DNA from: an uncultured Aquimarina sp. | GTDB lineage: Bacteria; Bacteroidota; Bacteroidia; Flavobacteriales; Flavobacteriaceae | NCBI GenBank assembly: GCA_947498785.1 | Contig: CANMLS010000026.1 | Coordinates: 16,761 to 80,760, forward strand | DNA length: 64,000 bases | Direction of reading: 5' to 3' | The notes under the pieces: model-generated | What the model saw: the letters and a program-made list of their open reading frames with translations, nothing else | What the model was told of the DNA's origin: nothing | The model's database searches: none | Part shown: piece after piece, positions 45,688 through 54,899 of the stretch | How the letters are laid out: each line of letters starts with the position of its first letter | Numbering within the stretch: position 1 is the stretch's first letter | Position numbers and translations under genes: made by a program

Positions 45688-45787
45688 GTTATCTAGTCCG
45701 TAACCGGATAGAATGTAGCACCTTCTTTAACAGATAAAGGGTTGCTAAGGTTTCACAGGGTCTATTCCCTCCACCTTTCTTGATAAC
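45688..45787 (-). promoter_or_regulatory. SAM (S-box, SAM-I) riboswitch upstream of metH
   Basis: Read on the minus strand the aptamer has the SAM-I core: GTTATCAAGAAAGGTGGAGG, then GTGAAACCTTAGCAACC and AAGGTGCTA, closing with GATAAC that pairs with the first GTTATC (P1). High SAM should turn off metH. It is nearly identical in core to the copy at 63736-63840, and a short terminator follows at 45666-45680. Confidence 0.93.
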
Positions 45788-46368
45788 ATTTTAAATAAAT
45801 TTATGAACTAGATAGCATTTATTGCTAATCTGAACACAAAGAAAAGGCATAGTTATTTCTTTTGCAAGAAAAAAAACAAAAATAACAGTTGTGTTTAAAT
45901 CTATTTCTCAATCTTCAATAGGATTATATCGACTAATGCTTAATCTACTCCTTCACTTATGGAATTAAGACATATGTACAGAGGGAGATAATTAAACTAC
46001 ACACTACTGAGTAAAGAGGTTATGTTTGCTGTTGTTTTCATTTTTTCAATTCTCGTGTGGACTTCTTATGTATTGAATTCTACCAATTAATATGAGGCAC
46101 TTATAGTCATTTAACCTTATAAAGATAATTATCTGCAAAACTTCTACTCAAAATACTATGTCTGAAGCTATTTGATCTATATTCAATCCACAGAAATAAC
46201 TAAAGTAAATGCTGTCATTAACATAATCCTCGACTTTATTAAATTATTTTAACCTGCTTTGATATGTGATCCGCAACACCTACTCTTTATAATATGTCTT
46301 TACTAAAAACCTGAAGACTATTTACTCATGTTTTATACACTCTAATAATAGTTATAATTCTACAACTT
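45788..46368. other. Long gene-poor region between metH riboswitch and Coa1-family gene
   Basis: About 580 bases without a supported gene. The stretch immediately upstream of the riboswitch (45796-45803, minus TAAATTTA) could be the metH -7 element. A 22-codon hydrophobic ORF at 46022-46090 (plus) is the only small frame noted; nothing else, including RNA genes, is evident. Confidence 0.5.
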
Positions 46369-46800
46369 ATGAATGAAGTGTTTTATAAAAAAGGTTGGTG
46401 GCATAAACATTGGAAATGGGTACTCCCAACGACAACTATATTAACTTTAACCTTCATATTTTTCTTTATGACAGGAGATGCCCTCTTTAGATATGGATCT
46501 GTATACGCACAACCTTCTCTTGTAAATAATGCTATAGAGATAACCAAAGAAAATGACCTTGTTATTGAAAAATTAGGTGAATTATCGCCTCATGATTTTT
46601 TTCGCCTATTAGAAGGAGAAGTCCAATACCTAAATCATAACAACGGAATCGCTATAACCGTTGGAATCAGAAGTATTAATGGTAAAAAAGCAAAACTAGA
46701 TATTATTGCTCATCAAAACGGAAAAAATTGGGAATATCAAAAAATTACAGTAAGGATTAAAAAGCCCAAAAAAGAGACTATAAAAATACTTGAAAAATAA
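46369..46800 (+). CDS. Coa1-family membrane-anchored protein
   Basis: A 143-residue protein with a short cytosolic N-terminus, one transmembrane helix (about 18-36, LPTTTILTLTFIFFFMTG) and a soluble domain resembling cytochrome oxidase assembly factor 1 (Coa1) family: SLVNNAIEITKENDLVIEKLG then GIAITVGIRSINGKKAKLDIIA. Members occur as small unknown anchored proteins in bacteria. It is not near cytochrome oxidase genes here, so its role is open. Converges with ferredoxin. Confidence 0.7.
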   Translation: MNEVFYKKGWWHKHWKWVLPTTTILTLTFIFFFMTGDALFRYGSVYAQPSLVNNAIEITKENDLVIEKLGELSPHDFFRLLEGEVQYLNHNNGIAITVGIRSINGKKAKLDIIAHQNGKNWEYQKITVRIKKPKKETIKILEK

Positions 46801-46805
46801 TCTAT

Positions 46806-47126
46806 TTAAGATTCTGGAGCTAATTCTATTTCTAGCCCATCTAGCTCTGGAGTGATTGGTATCTGACACCCTAATCGACTATTATCTTCTACATAAAACG
46901 CTTCTGCTAACATCAAATCCTCGTCCTGTCCCATTTCTGGCAATTTGTGATCTGATAAAACATAGCATTGACAAGATGCACACATTGCCATACCTCCGCA
47001 AGTACCTTCTACAGGAAGTTCATATGCTTTACAAACCTCCATTAGGTTCATTGCCATATCGGTTGGCGCCAATATTTCGTGTATCGCTCCTTCTCTATCT
47101 TTTATCTTTATAGTAATATCTGACAT
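46806..47126 (-). CDS. [2Fe-2S] ferredoxin, adrenodoxin type
   Basis: A 106-residue electron carrier with the four ligands in CGGMAMCASC (a C-x5-C-x2-C pattern) and distal Cys in RLGCQIP near residue 88. The adrenodoxin-type spacing fits. It is the last gene of the sulfur operon, downstream of a ferredoxin-NADP reductase; a terminator lies between them at 47159-47192, so it may also have its own promoter. It is the likely donor to the sulfite reductase. Confidence 0.92.
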   Translation of the reverse strand: MSDITIKIKDREGAIHEILAPTDMAMNLMEVCKAYELPVEGTCGGMAMCASCQCYVLSDHKLPEMGQDEDLMLAEAFYVEDNSRLGCQIPITPELDGLEIELAPES

Positions 47127-47155
47127 AACTGCTTATTTCTGTACAAAATATATTT

Positions 47156-47192
47156 AAAAACCTCATAATTTGCTACAGCAAATTATGAGGTT
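47156..47192 (-). terminator. Terminator between ferredoxin reductase and ferredoxin genes
   Basis: A perfect 15-base stem, AACCTCATAATTTGC (47159-47173) and its complement (47178-47192), with four-base loop, followed by five T on minus. Located 21 bases past the reductase stop. It would end the operon here in part, with ferredoxin made by readthrough or separately. Confidence 0.88.
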
Positions 47193-47212
47193 CAAAAATA
47201 AAATATTATCCT

Positions 47213-48268
47213 TTACACTATTGCTTTTACCACTTCTTTTTTGGCTTCTTTTTTAGTGCCATCAAATCCTTCTACACCACCTACAGTAGTATATTTCATC
47301 ACATATTTCTTATCAGGAAAAATTCTCTGATACGCACTTTGACACATAATGGCAGCTTCATGGAAACCAGAAAGGATCAATTTAAGTTTTCCTTTATAGG
47401 TATTCACATCTCCAATAGCATAAATACCTGGGATATTAGTTTGATAATCATAAGAATTATCTACTTTAATTGCATTTTTTTCAATTTCTAATCCCCAATC
47501 TCCTATAGGGCCGAGTTTTGGTGAAAGACCAAATAACGGGATAAAATAGTCTGTATCTACATGAATATCTCCTTGTGTTTTATGCTTAATCCCTACGCCT
47601 GTAATATGATCTTCTCCTTTTAGTTCTTTAACCTCAGCTTCGGTAATTAGGTTTACTTTTCCTAGCTTGGTCAATTCTGCAACTCTCTCTACAGAATCTA
47701 ATGCTCCTCTAAATTCATTACGTCTATGTACTAAAGTTACTTCACTTGCTACATCAGCTAAGAAAATAGTCCAATCTAATGCAGAATCACCACCTCCAGA
47801 AATCACAACTCGTTTATCTCTATACACCTCTGGATCTCGAATAATATATGCTACTCCTTTATCCTCAAAATCTACAATATTAGGGATAGGTGGTTTACGT
47901 GGTTCAAAAGAACCTAATCCTCCTGCTATAGCAACTACTGGTGCATTATGTTGTGTTCCTTTATTAGTAGTCACCAAAAATGTATCATCCTCTAACTTCT
48001 CGATAGTTTCTGCTCTCTCTCCTAAGGTAAAACCAGGATTAAAAGGTTTGATTTGCTCCATTAAATTATTCACTAAGTCCCCTGCCAATATTTCTGGAAA
48101 TCCTGGAATATCATATATTGGTTTTTTGGGATATATTTCTGAACATTGCCCACCTGGTTGTGGTAAAGCATCGATAAGATGCGTTTTTAATTTCAGCAAT
48201 CCTGCTTCAAATACAGTGAATAATCCCGTTGGGCCAGCTCCGATTATTAAAATATCAGTCTTGATCAT
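47213..48268 (-). CDS. Ferredoxin-NADP+ reductase (thioredoxin reductase-like type)
   Basis: A flavoprotein that reduces ferredoxin with NADPH. Start at ATG 48268 (MIKTDILIIGAGPTGL, 351 residues); an upstream TTG adds two residues. FAD-binding IGAGPTGLF near the N-terminus, NADP-binding ISGGGDSAL in the middle, and YAIGDVNTYKGKL near the end are typical of the YumC-like (TrxR-like) type without the redox CxxC of thioredoxin reductase. It overlaps the end of the precorrin-2 dehydrogenase gene by 14 bases. Its position after sulfite reductase points to electron supply. Confidence 0.92.
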   Translation of the reverse strand: MIKTDILIIGAGPTGLFTVFEAGLLKLKTHLIDALPQPGGQCSEIYPKKPIYDIPGFPEILAGDLVNNLMEQIKPFNPGFTLGERAETIEKLEDDTFLVTTNKGTQHNAPVVAIAGGLGSFEPRKPPIPNIVDFEDKGVAYIIRDPEVYRDKRVVISGGGDSALDWTIFLADVASEVTLVHRRNEFRGALDSVERVAELTKLGKVNLITEAEVKELKGEDHITGVGIKHKTQGDIHVDTDYFIPLFGLSPKLGPIGDWGLEIEKNAIKVDNSYDYQTNIPGIYAIGDVNTYKGKLKLILSGFHEAAIMCQSAYQRIFPDKKYVMKYTTVGGVEGFDGTKKEAKKEVVKAIV

Positions 48269-48857
48269 TTTCAACTTCTTTTTTTCCTATTAATCCTTTG
48301 GTAAATTCGTTTAGTGTTTCCACTTTTTCTTCGAAATCACCTTTTATTGTTTTTCTATATTCGTTTAAATTTTTGACTAAGTCATCAATGTTTTCTGGAA
48401 CTACTTCTTCAAAAAACTGACGTAATCGTTTTGCGGTTGTCGGCGACTTTCCGTTAGTCGAAATAGCCACTTTGACATTACCTTTGGTTACAATCCCTCC
48501 CATATAAAAATCACAATATGGAGGGTTATCTGCTACATTAACCAATTTATTTTTCTTCCTACAATCTTTATACACTTGTATATTAACCTCAGGAATATCT
48601 GTAGTAGCAATCACAATATGTTTTCTTTTTAAAAACCGTTTGCGATATTTTTTTTGTATCATTTCTATTCCGAATCTCTCTGCTAATGCTATCGTACCTT
48701 TTCTAAACATTGGTGATACTATAGTTACCTTTGCATCCGGACTAGATTTTAATAAGAACGTAAGTTTTTCTTCGGCTACATTTCCTCCTCCAACTATAAG
48801 TACTTCGAGGTTTTTAACCTTTAAAAAAACCGGGTATAAATTATTTCTTTTTTCCAT
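48255..48857 (-). CDS. Precorrin-2 dehydrogenase / sirohydrochlorin ferrochelatase-type protein
   Basis: A 200-residue protein similar to Met8 and the N-terminal half of CysG, which oxidises precorrin-2 with NAD+ and may insert iron to form siroheme. VLIVGGGNVAEEKL is the Rossmann motif (residues 19-32), followed by KKNKLVNVADNPPYCDFYMGG (catalytic Asp region) and STNGKSPTTAKRLR. Together with the adjacent cobA it replaces one-piece CysG. Overlaps the ferredoxin reductase gene by 14 bases. Confidence 0.93.
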   Translation of the reverse strand: MEKRNNLYPVFLKVKNLEVLIVGGGNVAEEKLTFLLKSSPDAKVTIVSPMFRKGTIALAERFGIEMIQKKYRKRFLKRKHIVIATTDIPEVNIQVYKDCRKKNKLVNVADNPPYCDFYMGGIVTKGNVKVAISTNGKSPTTAKRLRQFFEEVVPENIDDLVKNLNEYRKTIKGDFEEKVETLNEFTKGLIGKKEVENDQD

Positions 48858-48877
48858 TTTATTACTAACCCAAACTA

Positions 48878-49645
48878 TTAAGATACAACTTCTTCTCGTA
48901 TCTCTTTATAAATTGAAGCTAGTTTTGCTCTTTGACTCACAACTTCACCTATCACAATTATTGCTGGTGACGATAGTTTTTCTTCTATAACTATTTGCTC
49001 AATTGTATTTATAGTACCTAATCCGAATTTCTCATTTTCAGTTGTTCCATTCTGAATAATTGCTACAGGAATATCTTGCTTTTTCTCTGTAGTAAAGATA
49101 CTAACTATTTCACTCAGCTTACTCATCCCCATTAAAACCACTACAGTTGCTTTTGATTTTGCTGCCAGATATATATCTTGGGATAATTTATGTGATTTTG
49201 TTGTTCCTGTAATTACCCAAAAACTCTCAGAAAATCCTCTTTTGGTTAAAGAAATACCTTGATACGCAGGCACTGCAAATGATGATGATATCCCAGGAAC
49301 CATATCAGTTTCTATACCAAATTGTTGCACATAATCAATTTCTTCTGCTCCTCTACCAAAAATAAATGGATCTCCTCCTTTCAATCTTACTACATGACCA
49401 TGGCTTTTTGCTCTATCTACAATTAATTCATTAATTTGTTCTTGTTGATAAGCATAGCACCCTTTTCGTTTCCCTACAAAAATCTGCTCCGCTTTTGATG
49501 CGTATTTTAGTAATGTTTCATTTATAAGAGCATCATACAACACCACATCGGCTGATTCTAAAGCTTTAACAGCTTTAAGCGTAATCAAGTCAGGATCTCC
49601 TGGCCCTGCTCCTACTACGGTCAATTTTGGTGTTTTATTGTTCAT
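48878..49645 (-). CDS. cobA: Uroporphyrinogen-III C-methyltransferase CobA
   Basis: CobA methylates uroporphyrinogen III twice to precorrin-2, using SAM. The 255-residue product has the signatures VVGAGPGDPDLITLKA (residues 10-25), VVRLKGGDPFIFGRG near 80 and VVVLMGMSKL. Length fits. Upstream of precorrin-2 dehydrogenase (gap 20), downstream of sulfite reductase (gap 66); it supplies siroheme. Confidence 0.95.
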   Translation of the reverse strand: MNNKTPKLTVVGAGPGDPDLITLKAVKALESADVVLYDALINETLLKYASKAEQIFVGKRKGCYAYQQEQINELIVDRAKSHGHVVRLKGGDPFIFGRGAEEIDYVQQFGIETDMVPGISSSFAVPAYQGISLTKRGFSESFWVITGTTKSHKLSQDIYLAAKSKATVVVLMGMSKLSEIVSIFTTEKKQDIPVAIIQNGTTENEKFGLGTINTIEQIVIEEKLSSPAIIVIGEVVSQRAKLASIYKEIREEVVS

Positions 49646-49711
49646 TATTTATTGTTTTAATCATTTACCATCTTTGTAATTATCACTAAGAAGTTGATCA
49701 AATTTACGGCT

Positions 49712-51802
49712 TTATACGTTCTCTACTTCAAGTGCTCTAAATTCTTGCACTTTTTGTAAAAATTGCTCTGCTTTTTTGATATAATCCACCGCAAAATCCT
49801 TACTTGGTGCATTTTTCTGAATTTGATATATTAAATCAGCAAACGTGCCATCTACGTTTATCTTTCCATTAGCTACAAACTCATCATCAAACTGGCTTAT
49901 AATACCTGCATGTGTATTTGTTTTCTTATTCTCTGCCAACAACAATGCTTTTGCCGAATTTACTAAAGAACTATATGCGTGATATACGGCATCAGAATAT
50001 ATTTCATTTTCAAAAGAGAGTTTTGCATTTTCAATTTTCTCTTCACTTTCTAAAAACAAAGTAGCAATTAAATCAATAACAACTCCTGCACATTCTCCAA
50101 TCCCAATCGCTTTAACATAATTTTCCTCTGTCCCCCAATCAATAAAATCTTCTTGAGTAAGGTTATCAGCATTGGATAGGTCAGTAAGTAAATCATAGAA
50201 ATATTTCTCCCCTTTATCAGCATAATATGCTACAAATGGCTTTCCATTTGCATTTGCTTCAAAATCATTTAATATTCTTCTTAATGCTTCTGGTCCTCTT
50301 CTACTAGGAATTTTCACAACTTTGTCGGCAAACTTTCCTTTTCCATCACCTAGATTACCACCTCCTAGCAATACTTGTAATGCTGGAGCTACTAGTTTAT
50401 CTTTTGTACGTATAGACATTCCCTGAAAGCCAATATTCGCCATATTATGTTGCCCACAAGCATTCATACACCCACTAATTTTGATCACCAAATCTTCTTT
50501 TTCAAGATATTGAGGGTATTCAGTTTTGATTACTCGTTCTAACTCTTCTGCAATACCTGTACTACTTGCAATACCCAAATTACATGTATCTGTACCAGGA
50601 CAAGCGGTAATATCCACAGCTTTATTATATCCAGATTCTACGAATCCTAATTTTTCTAGTTCCTGGTAGAAAAAAGGCAATAAATCTTCCTTTACAAAAG
50701 GAATCAAAATATTCTGACGTAAGGATAATCGAATCTCTCCAGCAGCATATTTTTCGACAAGATCAGCTAACAATCGAGCTTTATCTGTATAAAAATCTCC
50801 TAACAATACTTTTATCCCTATTGCAACATATCCTTGTTGCTTTTGGGAGATTACATTAGTTGTTTTCCATAACTCAAAAGCTTTTTGATTTTTAATGTCT
50901 ACTTGTGGAGCTTCAACTGTTACGGGAACAGAAACTTCATATGCATCAGCATTGATTGCAACTGTTTTTTGCTTGATGGCTTTTTGTTCTGCTTCTACCA
51001 ATTCTTTGAATGCTTCTAAACCAATATCTTTAAGCAAAAATTTCATTCTAGCTTTAGCTCTGCTCTTACGTTCTCCATGGCGATCGAATATTCTCAATAC
51101 TCCTTCCATTAAAGGAATAATCTTATCTGTCGGTAAGAAATTATATAATTCATCTGCATGTCTAGGCTGAGATCCTAATCCACCACCTAACATCACTTTA
51201 AACCCTCGAACTCCATTTTCAATTCTTGCGATAAAACCTAAATCATGCATATAAGATAAACCCGTATCTTCATCTGTTCCAGAAAAGGACACTTTGAACT
51301 TACGCCCCATTTCCTGACAAATCGGATTCCTTAAAAAGAAACGAAACAATGCATCTGCATATGGAGATACATCAAAAGGTTCTTTTGGATCTATTCCTGC
51401 AGTTTCTGAAGCAGTTACATTACGTACTGTATTTCCACAAGCTTCTCTTAATGTTACATCATCCTTTTCTAATTCTGACCAAAGTTCTGGGGTTCTATTT
51501 AAATCTACATAATGAATCTGGATATCTTGACGTGTTGTGATATGTAATCTCCCTCTAGAATATTCATCAGATACCTCACAGATACGTCTTAATTGATTAC
51601 TCAATACCTTACCATAAGGTAGTTTAATACGAATCATTTGCACTCCCTCTTGACGCTGACCATATACTCCACGTGCTAAACGAAGGCTTCGAAATTTTTC
51701 TTCATCTATCTTACCTTTATGGAATTGCTCTATTTTATTAGCCAATTCTACAATGTCTTTCTGGACAATCGGGTTTTCTATTTCGGTTCTAAAACTTTGC
51801 AT
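49712..51802 (-). CDS. Ferredoxin-type sulfite reductase with C-terminal HEPN-like domain
   Basis: A 696-residue siroheme [4Fe-4S] reductase reducing sulfite to sulfide. The duplicated nitrite/sulfite reductase fold contains the SiR half 1 (RGVYGQRQEGVQMIRIKLPYG) and the cluster ligands Cys401 and Cys407 (CPGTDTC) and Cys445 and Cys449 (CMNAC). Past about residue 570 there is an extra helical region that resembles a HEPN domain (ENAKLSFENEIYSDAVYHAYSS and ALLLAENKK). Reduced ferredoxin is the expected donor, supplied by the downstream reductase and ferredoxin. Could be annotated nitrite reductase, but the sulfur operon argues against that. Confidence 0.93.
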   Translation of the reverse strand: MQSFRTEIENPIVQKDIVELANKIEQFHKGKIDEEKFRSLRLARGVYGQRQEGVQMIRIKLPYGKVLSNQLRRICEVSDEYSRGRLHITTRQDIQIHYVDLNRTPELWSELEKDDVTLREACGNTVRNVTASETAGIDPKEPFDVSPYADALFRFFLRNPICQEMGRKFKVSFSGTDEDTGLSYMHDLGFIARIENGVRGFKVMLGGGLGSQPRHADELYNFLPTDKIIPLMEGVLRIFDRHGERKSRAKARMKFLLKDIGLEAFKELVEAEQKAIKQKTVAINADAYEVSVPVTVEAPQVDIKNQKAFELWKTTNVISQKQQGYVAIGIKVLLGDFYTDKARLLADLVEKYAAGEIRLSLRQNILIPFVKEDLLPFFYQELEKLGFVESGYNKAVDITACPGTDTCNLGIASSTGIAEELERVIKTEYPQYLEKEDLVIKISGCMNACGQHNMANIGFQGMSIRTKDKLVAPALQVLLGGGNLGDGKGKFADKVVKIPSRRGPEALRRILNDFEANANGKPFVAYYADKGEKYFYDLLTDLSNADNLTQEDFIDWGTEENYVKAIGIGECAGVVIDLIATLFLESEEKIENAKLSFENEIYSDAVYHAYSSLVNSAKALLLAENKKTNTHAGIISQFDDEFVANGKINVDGTFADLIYQIQKNAPSKDFAVDYIKKAEQFLQKVQEFRALEVENV

Positions 51803-51927
51803 CTCTCTCTTTTTTTTTTCGTATTTCTATCCTTAAAAAAGGACATAATTATGACTTTTGTATGATAGCTTTATCTATTAAAAAAATTGTTGTTTTCTTC
51901 TCATAATAGAAAAAAACTTTTTATTTA

Positions 51928-53175
51928 TTACTCTATAAAGCCTACTCCAGAAGTATTATTAGTTTGTGAATCTATTAATATAAATGACCCTGACGCTTTA
52001 TTCTTACTATAAGAATCAATTGCTAAAGGCTTACTTAATTGTATTTGAACTTTTCCTATTTCATTTAAGCTTAATGAATTTTTTGAAATATCTTCTCCAG
52101 AAAAATCGGTGGCAATAGTCCCACTTATGCTTTTCACCTTTGCCAAAATTCTACTACTCCCGCTTTGCAAAAAATAATTAGCTCCAGAGTTAAGATCTTT
52201 ACTATCCATCCAACAAACCGTAGCTGTCAACAGCTTTTCTACTCTTGGTTTTTCTGAGGATTTCACAATCATGTCTCCACGGCTAACATTTACATCATCC
52301 TCCAAAGTAATCGTACATGAGCTTCCTCTTCCTGCGGTATCAAATTTTTGATCAAAAAAGTAAATTTCTTTTACTTTTGACGTAGTTAATGAAGGCAAGA
52401 TAGTAACTTCATCTCCAACTGAAATATCTCCTCCATATAACTTTCCTGCATATCCTCTAAAATCATGAAATTCATCCTTTTTGGGGCGAATTACTGTCTG
52501 AATTGGAAAACGTACCTGAGCTTTTTCATAAACATCTTGTGCATCCAATTCTTCTAGATGTTCTAATAATGTCTGACCAGAATACCAAGGTGTTCTTTCT
52601 GATTTATCTACTACATTATCTCCTTGCAAAGCACTAACCGGAATAAAAGTTATATTCTGTTCTTTATAATCACTTTTTGCTATCAGAGTCTCGAAATCTT
52701 TTTTTATCGCTTCAAATTTTTCTTGAGAAAAATCTACTAAATCCATTTTATTAATCGCAACTATTACATCCTTAACTCTCAATAAGTTATTGATGAAAAA
52801 ATGTCGATATGTCTGCTCTATAACTCCTTTACGAGCATCTACCAAAATAATAGAAGCTTGAGAGGTTGATGCTCCTGTGACCATATTTCTAGTGTACTCT
52901 ATATGACCTGGAGTATCTGCAATAATGTAACTTTTCTCTTTTGTAGAAAAATAAATATGAGCGACATCTATAGTTATTCCTTGTTCTCGCTCTGCTACCA
53001 AACCATCTGTAGCTAATGAAAAATCTAGGTAATCAAATCCATTAGCTTTACTTCTAGTTTCGATTGCTTCTAATTTATCTGTAGTTAGTGATTTTGTATC
53101 ATATAGGATACGACCAATTAAGGTACTTTTACCATCATCTACACTTCCTGCTGTTGCTATTTTTAATACGTCCAT
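51928..53175 (-). CDS. cysN: Sulfate adenylyltransferase subunit 1 CysN
   Basis: CysN is the GTPase that drives CysD in forming adenosine 5'-phosphosulfate. The 415-residue elongation-factor-like protein has G1 AGSVDDGKSTLIGR (residues 9-22), G3 DTPGHIEYTRN near 90-100 and G4 NKMD. The length is near the single CysN (no CysC APS-kinase extension fused). Next to cysD and cysH. Confidence 0.96.
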   Translation of the reverse strand: MDVLKIATAGSVDDGKSTLIGRILYDTKSLTTDKLEAIETRSKANGFDYLDFSLATDGLVAEREQGITIDVAHIYFSTKEKSYIIADTPGHIEYTRNMVTGASTSQASIILVDARKGVIEQTYRHFFINNLLRVKDVIVAINKMDLVDFSQEKFEAIKKDFETLIAKSDYKEQNITFIPVSALQGDNVVDKSERTPWYSGQTLLEHLEELDAQDVYEKAQVRFPIQTVIRPKKDEFHDFRGYAGKLYGGDISVGDEVTILPSLTTSKVKEIYFFDQKFDTAGRGSSCTITLEDDVNVSRGDMIVKSSEKPRVEKLLTATVCWMDSKDLNSGANYFLQSGSSRILAKVKSISGTIATDFSGEDISKNSLSLNEIGKVQIQLSKPLAIDSYSKNKASGSFILIDSQTNNTSGVGFIE

Positions 53176-53233
53176 AGCTATTGTTATTTTTACTCTTGAG
53201 AGCAGTATTCTTTATTGTTGATTATTAGTATTC

Positions 53234-54193
53234 TTAGAAATACCCTTGTTGTTTACGTTTTTCCATCGCTGCTTCAGATCGTTTGTCATCTATACGCGCT
53301 CCTCGTTCTGAAATTGTTGATTGCCTAATCTCATCAACAACTTTATCAATGGTAATCGCATCTGATAGCACTGCGGCTGTACATGACATATCCCCTACTG
53401 TACGAAATCTTACCATTCGTTCTTCTACTACTTCATCTTCTTCTCTATACACCACACCATCTTCTGCTGACCAAATCATACCATCTCGAATAAATATTTT
53501 ACGTTTATGTGCAAAATATATTGATGGAATCTCAATGGCTTCTTTTTGAATGTAACTCCATACATCTAATTCTGTCCAGTTACTAATTGGAAATACTCGT
53601 ACATTTTGACCTAAATCTATCTTTCCATTAAGGTGATCAAATAATTCTGGACGTTGATTTTTTTCATCCCACTGTCCAAAATCATCTCTAACTGAAAATA
53701 TACGCTCTTTAGCTCTTGCCTTTTCTTCATCTCTTCTAGCTCCTCCTATGGCAGCATCAAACTTAAATTCTTCTAAAGCGTCCAAAAGTGTAGTAGTTTG
53801 CAAACTATTACGACTTGCATATTTCCCTTTTTCTTCTACTACCTTACCTTGATCAATAGAATCCTGAACATTTCGAACAATCAGTTCTACTCCTAATTCT
53901 TTAGCCAAGCGATCTCTAAATTCTATAGTTTCAGGAAAATTATGCCCTGTGTCAATATGTAATAATGGGAAAGGAATTTTTCCTGGGTAAAATGCTTTCT
54001 GAGCTAATCGCACCAAAGTAATAGAATCTTTTCCTCCTGAAAAAAGCAATACTGGTTTTTCGAATTGCGCAACTACTTCTCTAAAAATATAAATTGCTTC
54101 GCTCTCCAAAGGATTTACCTTAAGAACAGATGACCCTACCAGATTACTAGCTGATCCATTTAATTGTTCTACATTCTTTTCTAGTATTTCCAT
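53234..54193 (-). CDS. cysD: Sulfate adenylyltransferase subunit 2 CysD
   Basis: CysD is the catalytic PP-loop subunit that activates sulfate with ATP. The 319-residue protein has the PP-loop LFSGGKDSITLVR (near 55), IDTGHNFPETIEFRD, and ARRDEEKARAKERIFSVRD. Partner CysN is downstream. The C-terminal KRKQQGYF fits the family. No missing motif. Confidence 0.96.
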   Translation of the reverse strand: MEILEKNVEQLNGSASNLVGSSVLKVNPLESEAIYIFREVVAQFEKPVLLFSGGKDSITLVRLAQKAFYPGKIPFPLLHIDTGHNFPETIEFRDRLAKELGVELIVRNVQDSIDQGKVVEEKGKYASRNSLQTTTLLDALEEFKFDAAIGGARRDEEKARAKERIFSVRDDFGQWDEKNQRPELFDHLNGKIDLGQNVRVFPISNWTELDVWSYIQKEAIEIPSIYFAHKRKIFIRDGMIWSAEDGVVYREEDEVVEERMVRFRTVGDMSCTAAVLSDAITIDKVVDEIRQSTISERGARIDDKRSEAAMEKRKQQGYF

Positions 54194-54214
54194 TCTTATC
54201 TTTTTCGTAATTTA

Positions 54215-54841
54215 TTAGTTAGTATGTAACCCACACTCTCTATTTTCTAACACTTTCGTAGGGTCAAAATATTTGAATTCGTTTGGTAGTTTATTTTTCT
54301 CTAAATACACATCCAATTCTGCATCACTGTAATAATAAAAAGGACTTACTTTTAAAACACCATCTTTTCCAAGACTTAAAATATCTAAAGAATCCCGTAA
54401 TGCTGTTTGTCCTTTTCTAAGATTTGTAAACCATACATCAGGAGCAAAATCTAACATTGCTCTTTTGAAAGGTTCTAACTTTACTTGTTCTGTAAAAATC
54501 TTATGCTTAGGATCATCAATATCAGGAATTCCCATCACTACATCTCTGTGTGCCGAAGTTTGTTTTGGAACATATAATTGAACATTTAAGTCAAGTAAAT
54601 CAATTACTTCTTCTGCATGCTTATATGTATTTGGTGTATTATACCCAGAATCACACCAAATCACTGGTATATCATTTAACGCTTCTGCACAAACACCAAG
54701 AATAGCTGCTTCATATGGTCTAAAATTGGTAGTAACAACTGGAGTTTCTGCATTCAAAATAGCCCATTGAGTAATTTCTAGAGGAGTTTTATCCTTTAGT
54801 GATTTATTTAGGTCTGATATTTCTTTTTCTGTTAAGTTCAT
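54215..54841 (-). CDS. cysH: Phosphoadenylylsulfate-type reductase CysH
   Basis: CysH reduces activated sulfate to sulfite with thioredoxin. The 208-residue protein has CDSGYNTPNTYKHAEE, VWFTNLRKGQTALR, and the C-terminal catalytic Cys203 in ECGLHTN. It has no CC pair or CxxC expected in the iron-sulfur APS reductase type, so it looks like the PAPS-specific type. No APS kinase gene (cysC) is in the window to supply PAPS. Shorter than E. coli CysH (244), mainly at the N-terminus. Confidence 0.9.
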   Translation of the reverse strand: MNLTEKEISDLNKSLKDKTPLEITQWAILNAETPVVTTNFRPYEAAILGVCAEALNDIPVIWCDSGYNTPNTYKHAEEVIDLLDLNVQLYVPKQTSAHRDVVMGIPDIDDPKHKIFTEQVKLEPFKRAMLDFAPDVWFTNLRKGQTALRDSLDILSLGKDGVLKVSPFYYYSDAELDVYLEKNKLPNEFKYFDPTKVLENRECGLHTN

Positions 54842-54899
54842 AATTTTCTTTCTTTTACCATGGCTAAAACCCTAAAATGAATTCGGGATGAGATAAATA

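Noticed and set aside
46022-46090. A 22-codon hydrophobic frame (MFAVVFIFSILVW...) in the gene-poor region
   Set aside because: It is too short and has no promoter, ribosome-binding support or neighbour context; AT-rich DNA readily gives such frames.
47667-48293. A 208-codon plus-strand frame opposite the ferredoxin reductase gene
   Set aside because: It is Ser/Pro/Leu-rich without a recognisable family, and lies wholly opposite a gene with clear FAD and NADP motifs. It is a shadow of that gene.
49712-51802. Considered a nitrite reductase
   Set aside because: Its place between cysN and cobA, with ferredoxin and its reductase downstream, supports sulfite reduction; sequence alone does not separate the two.
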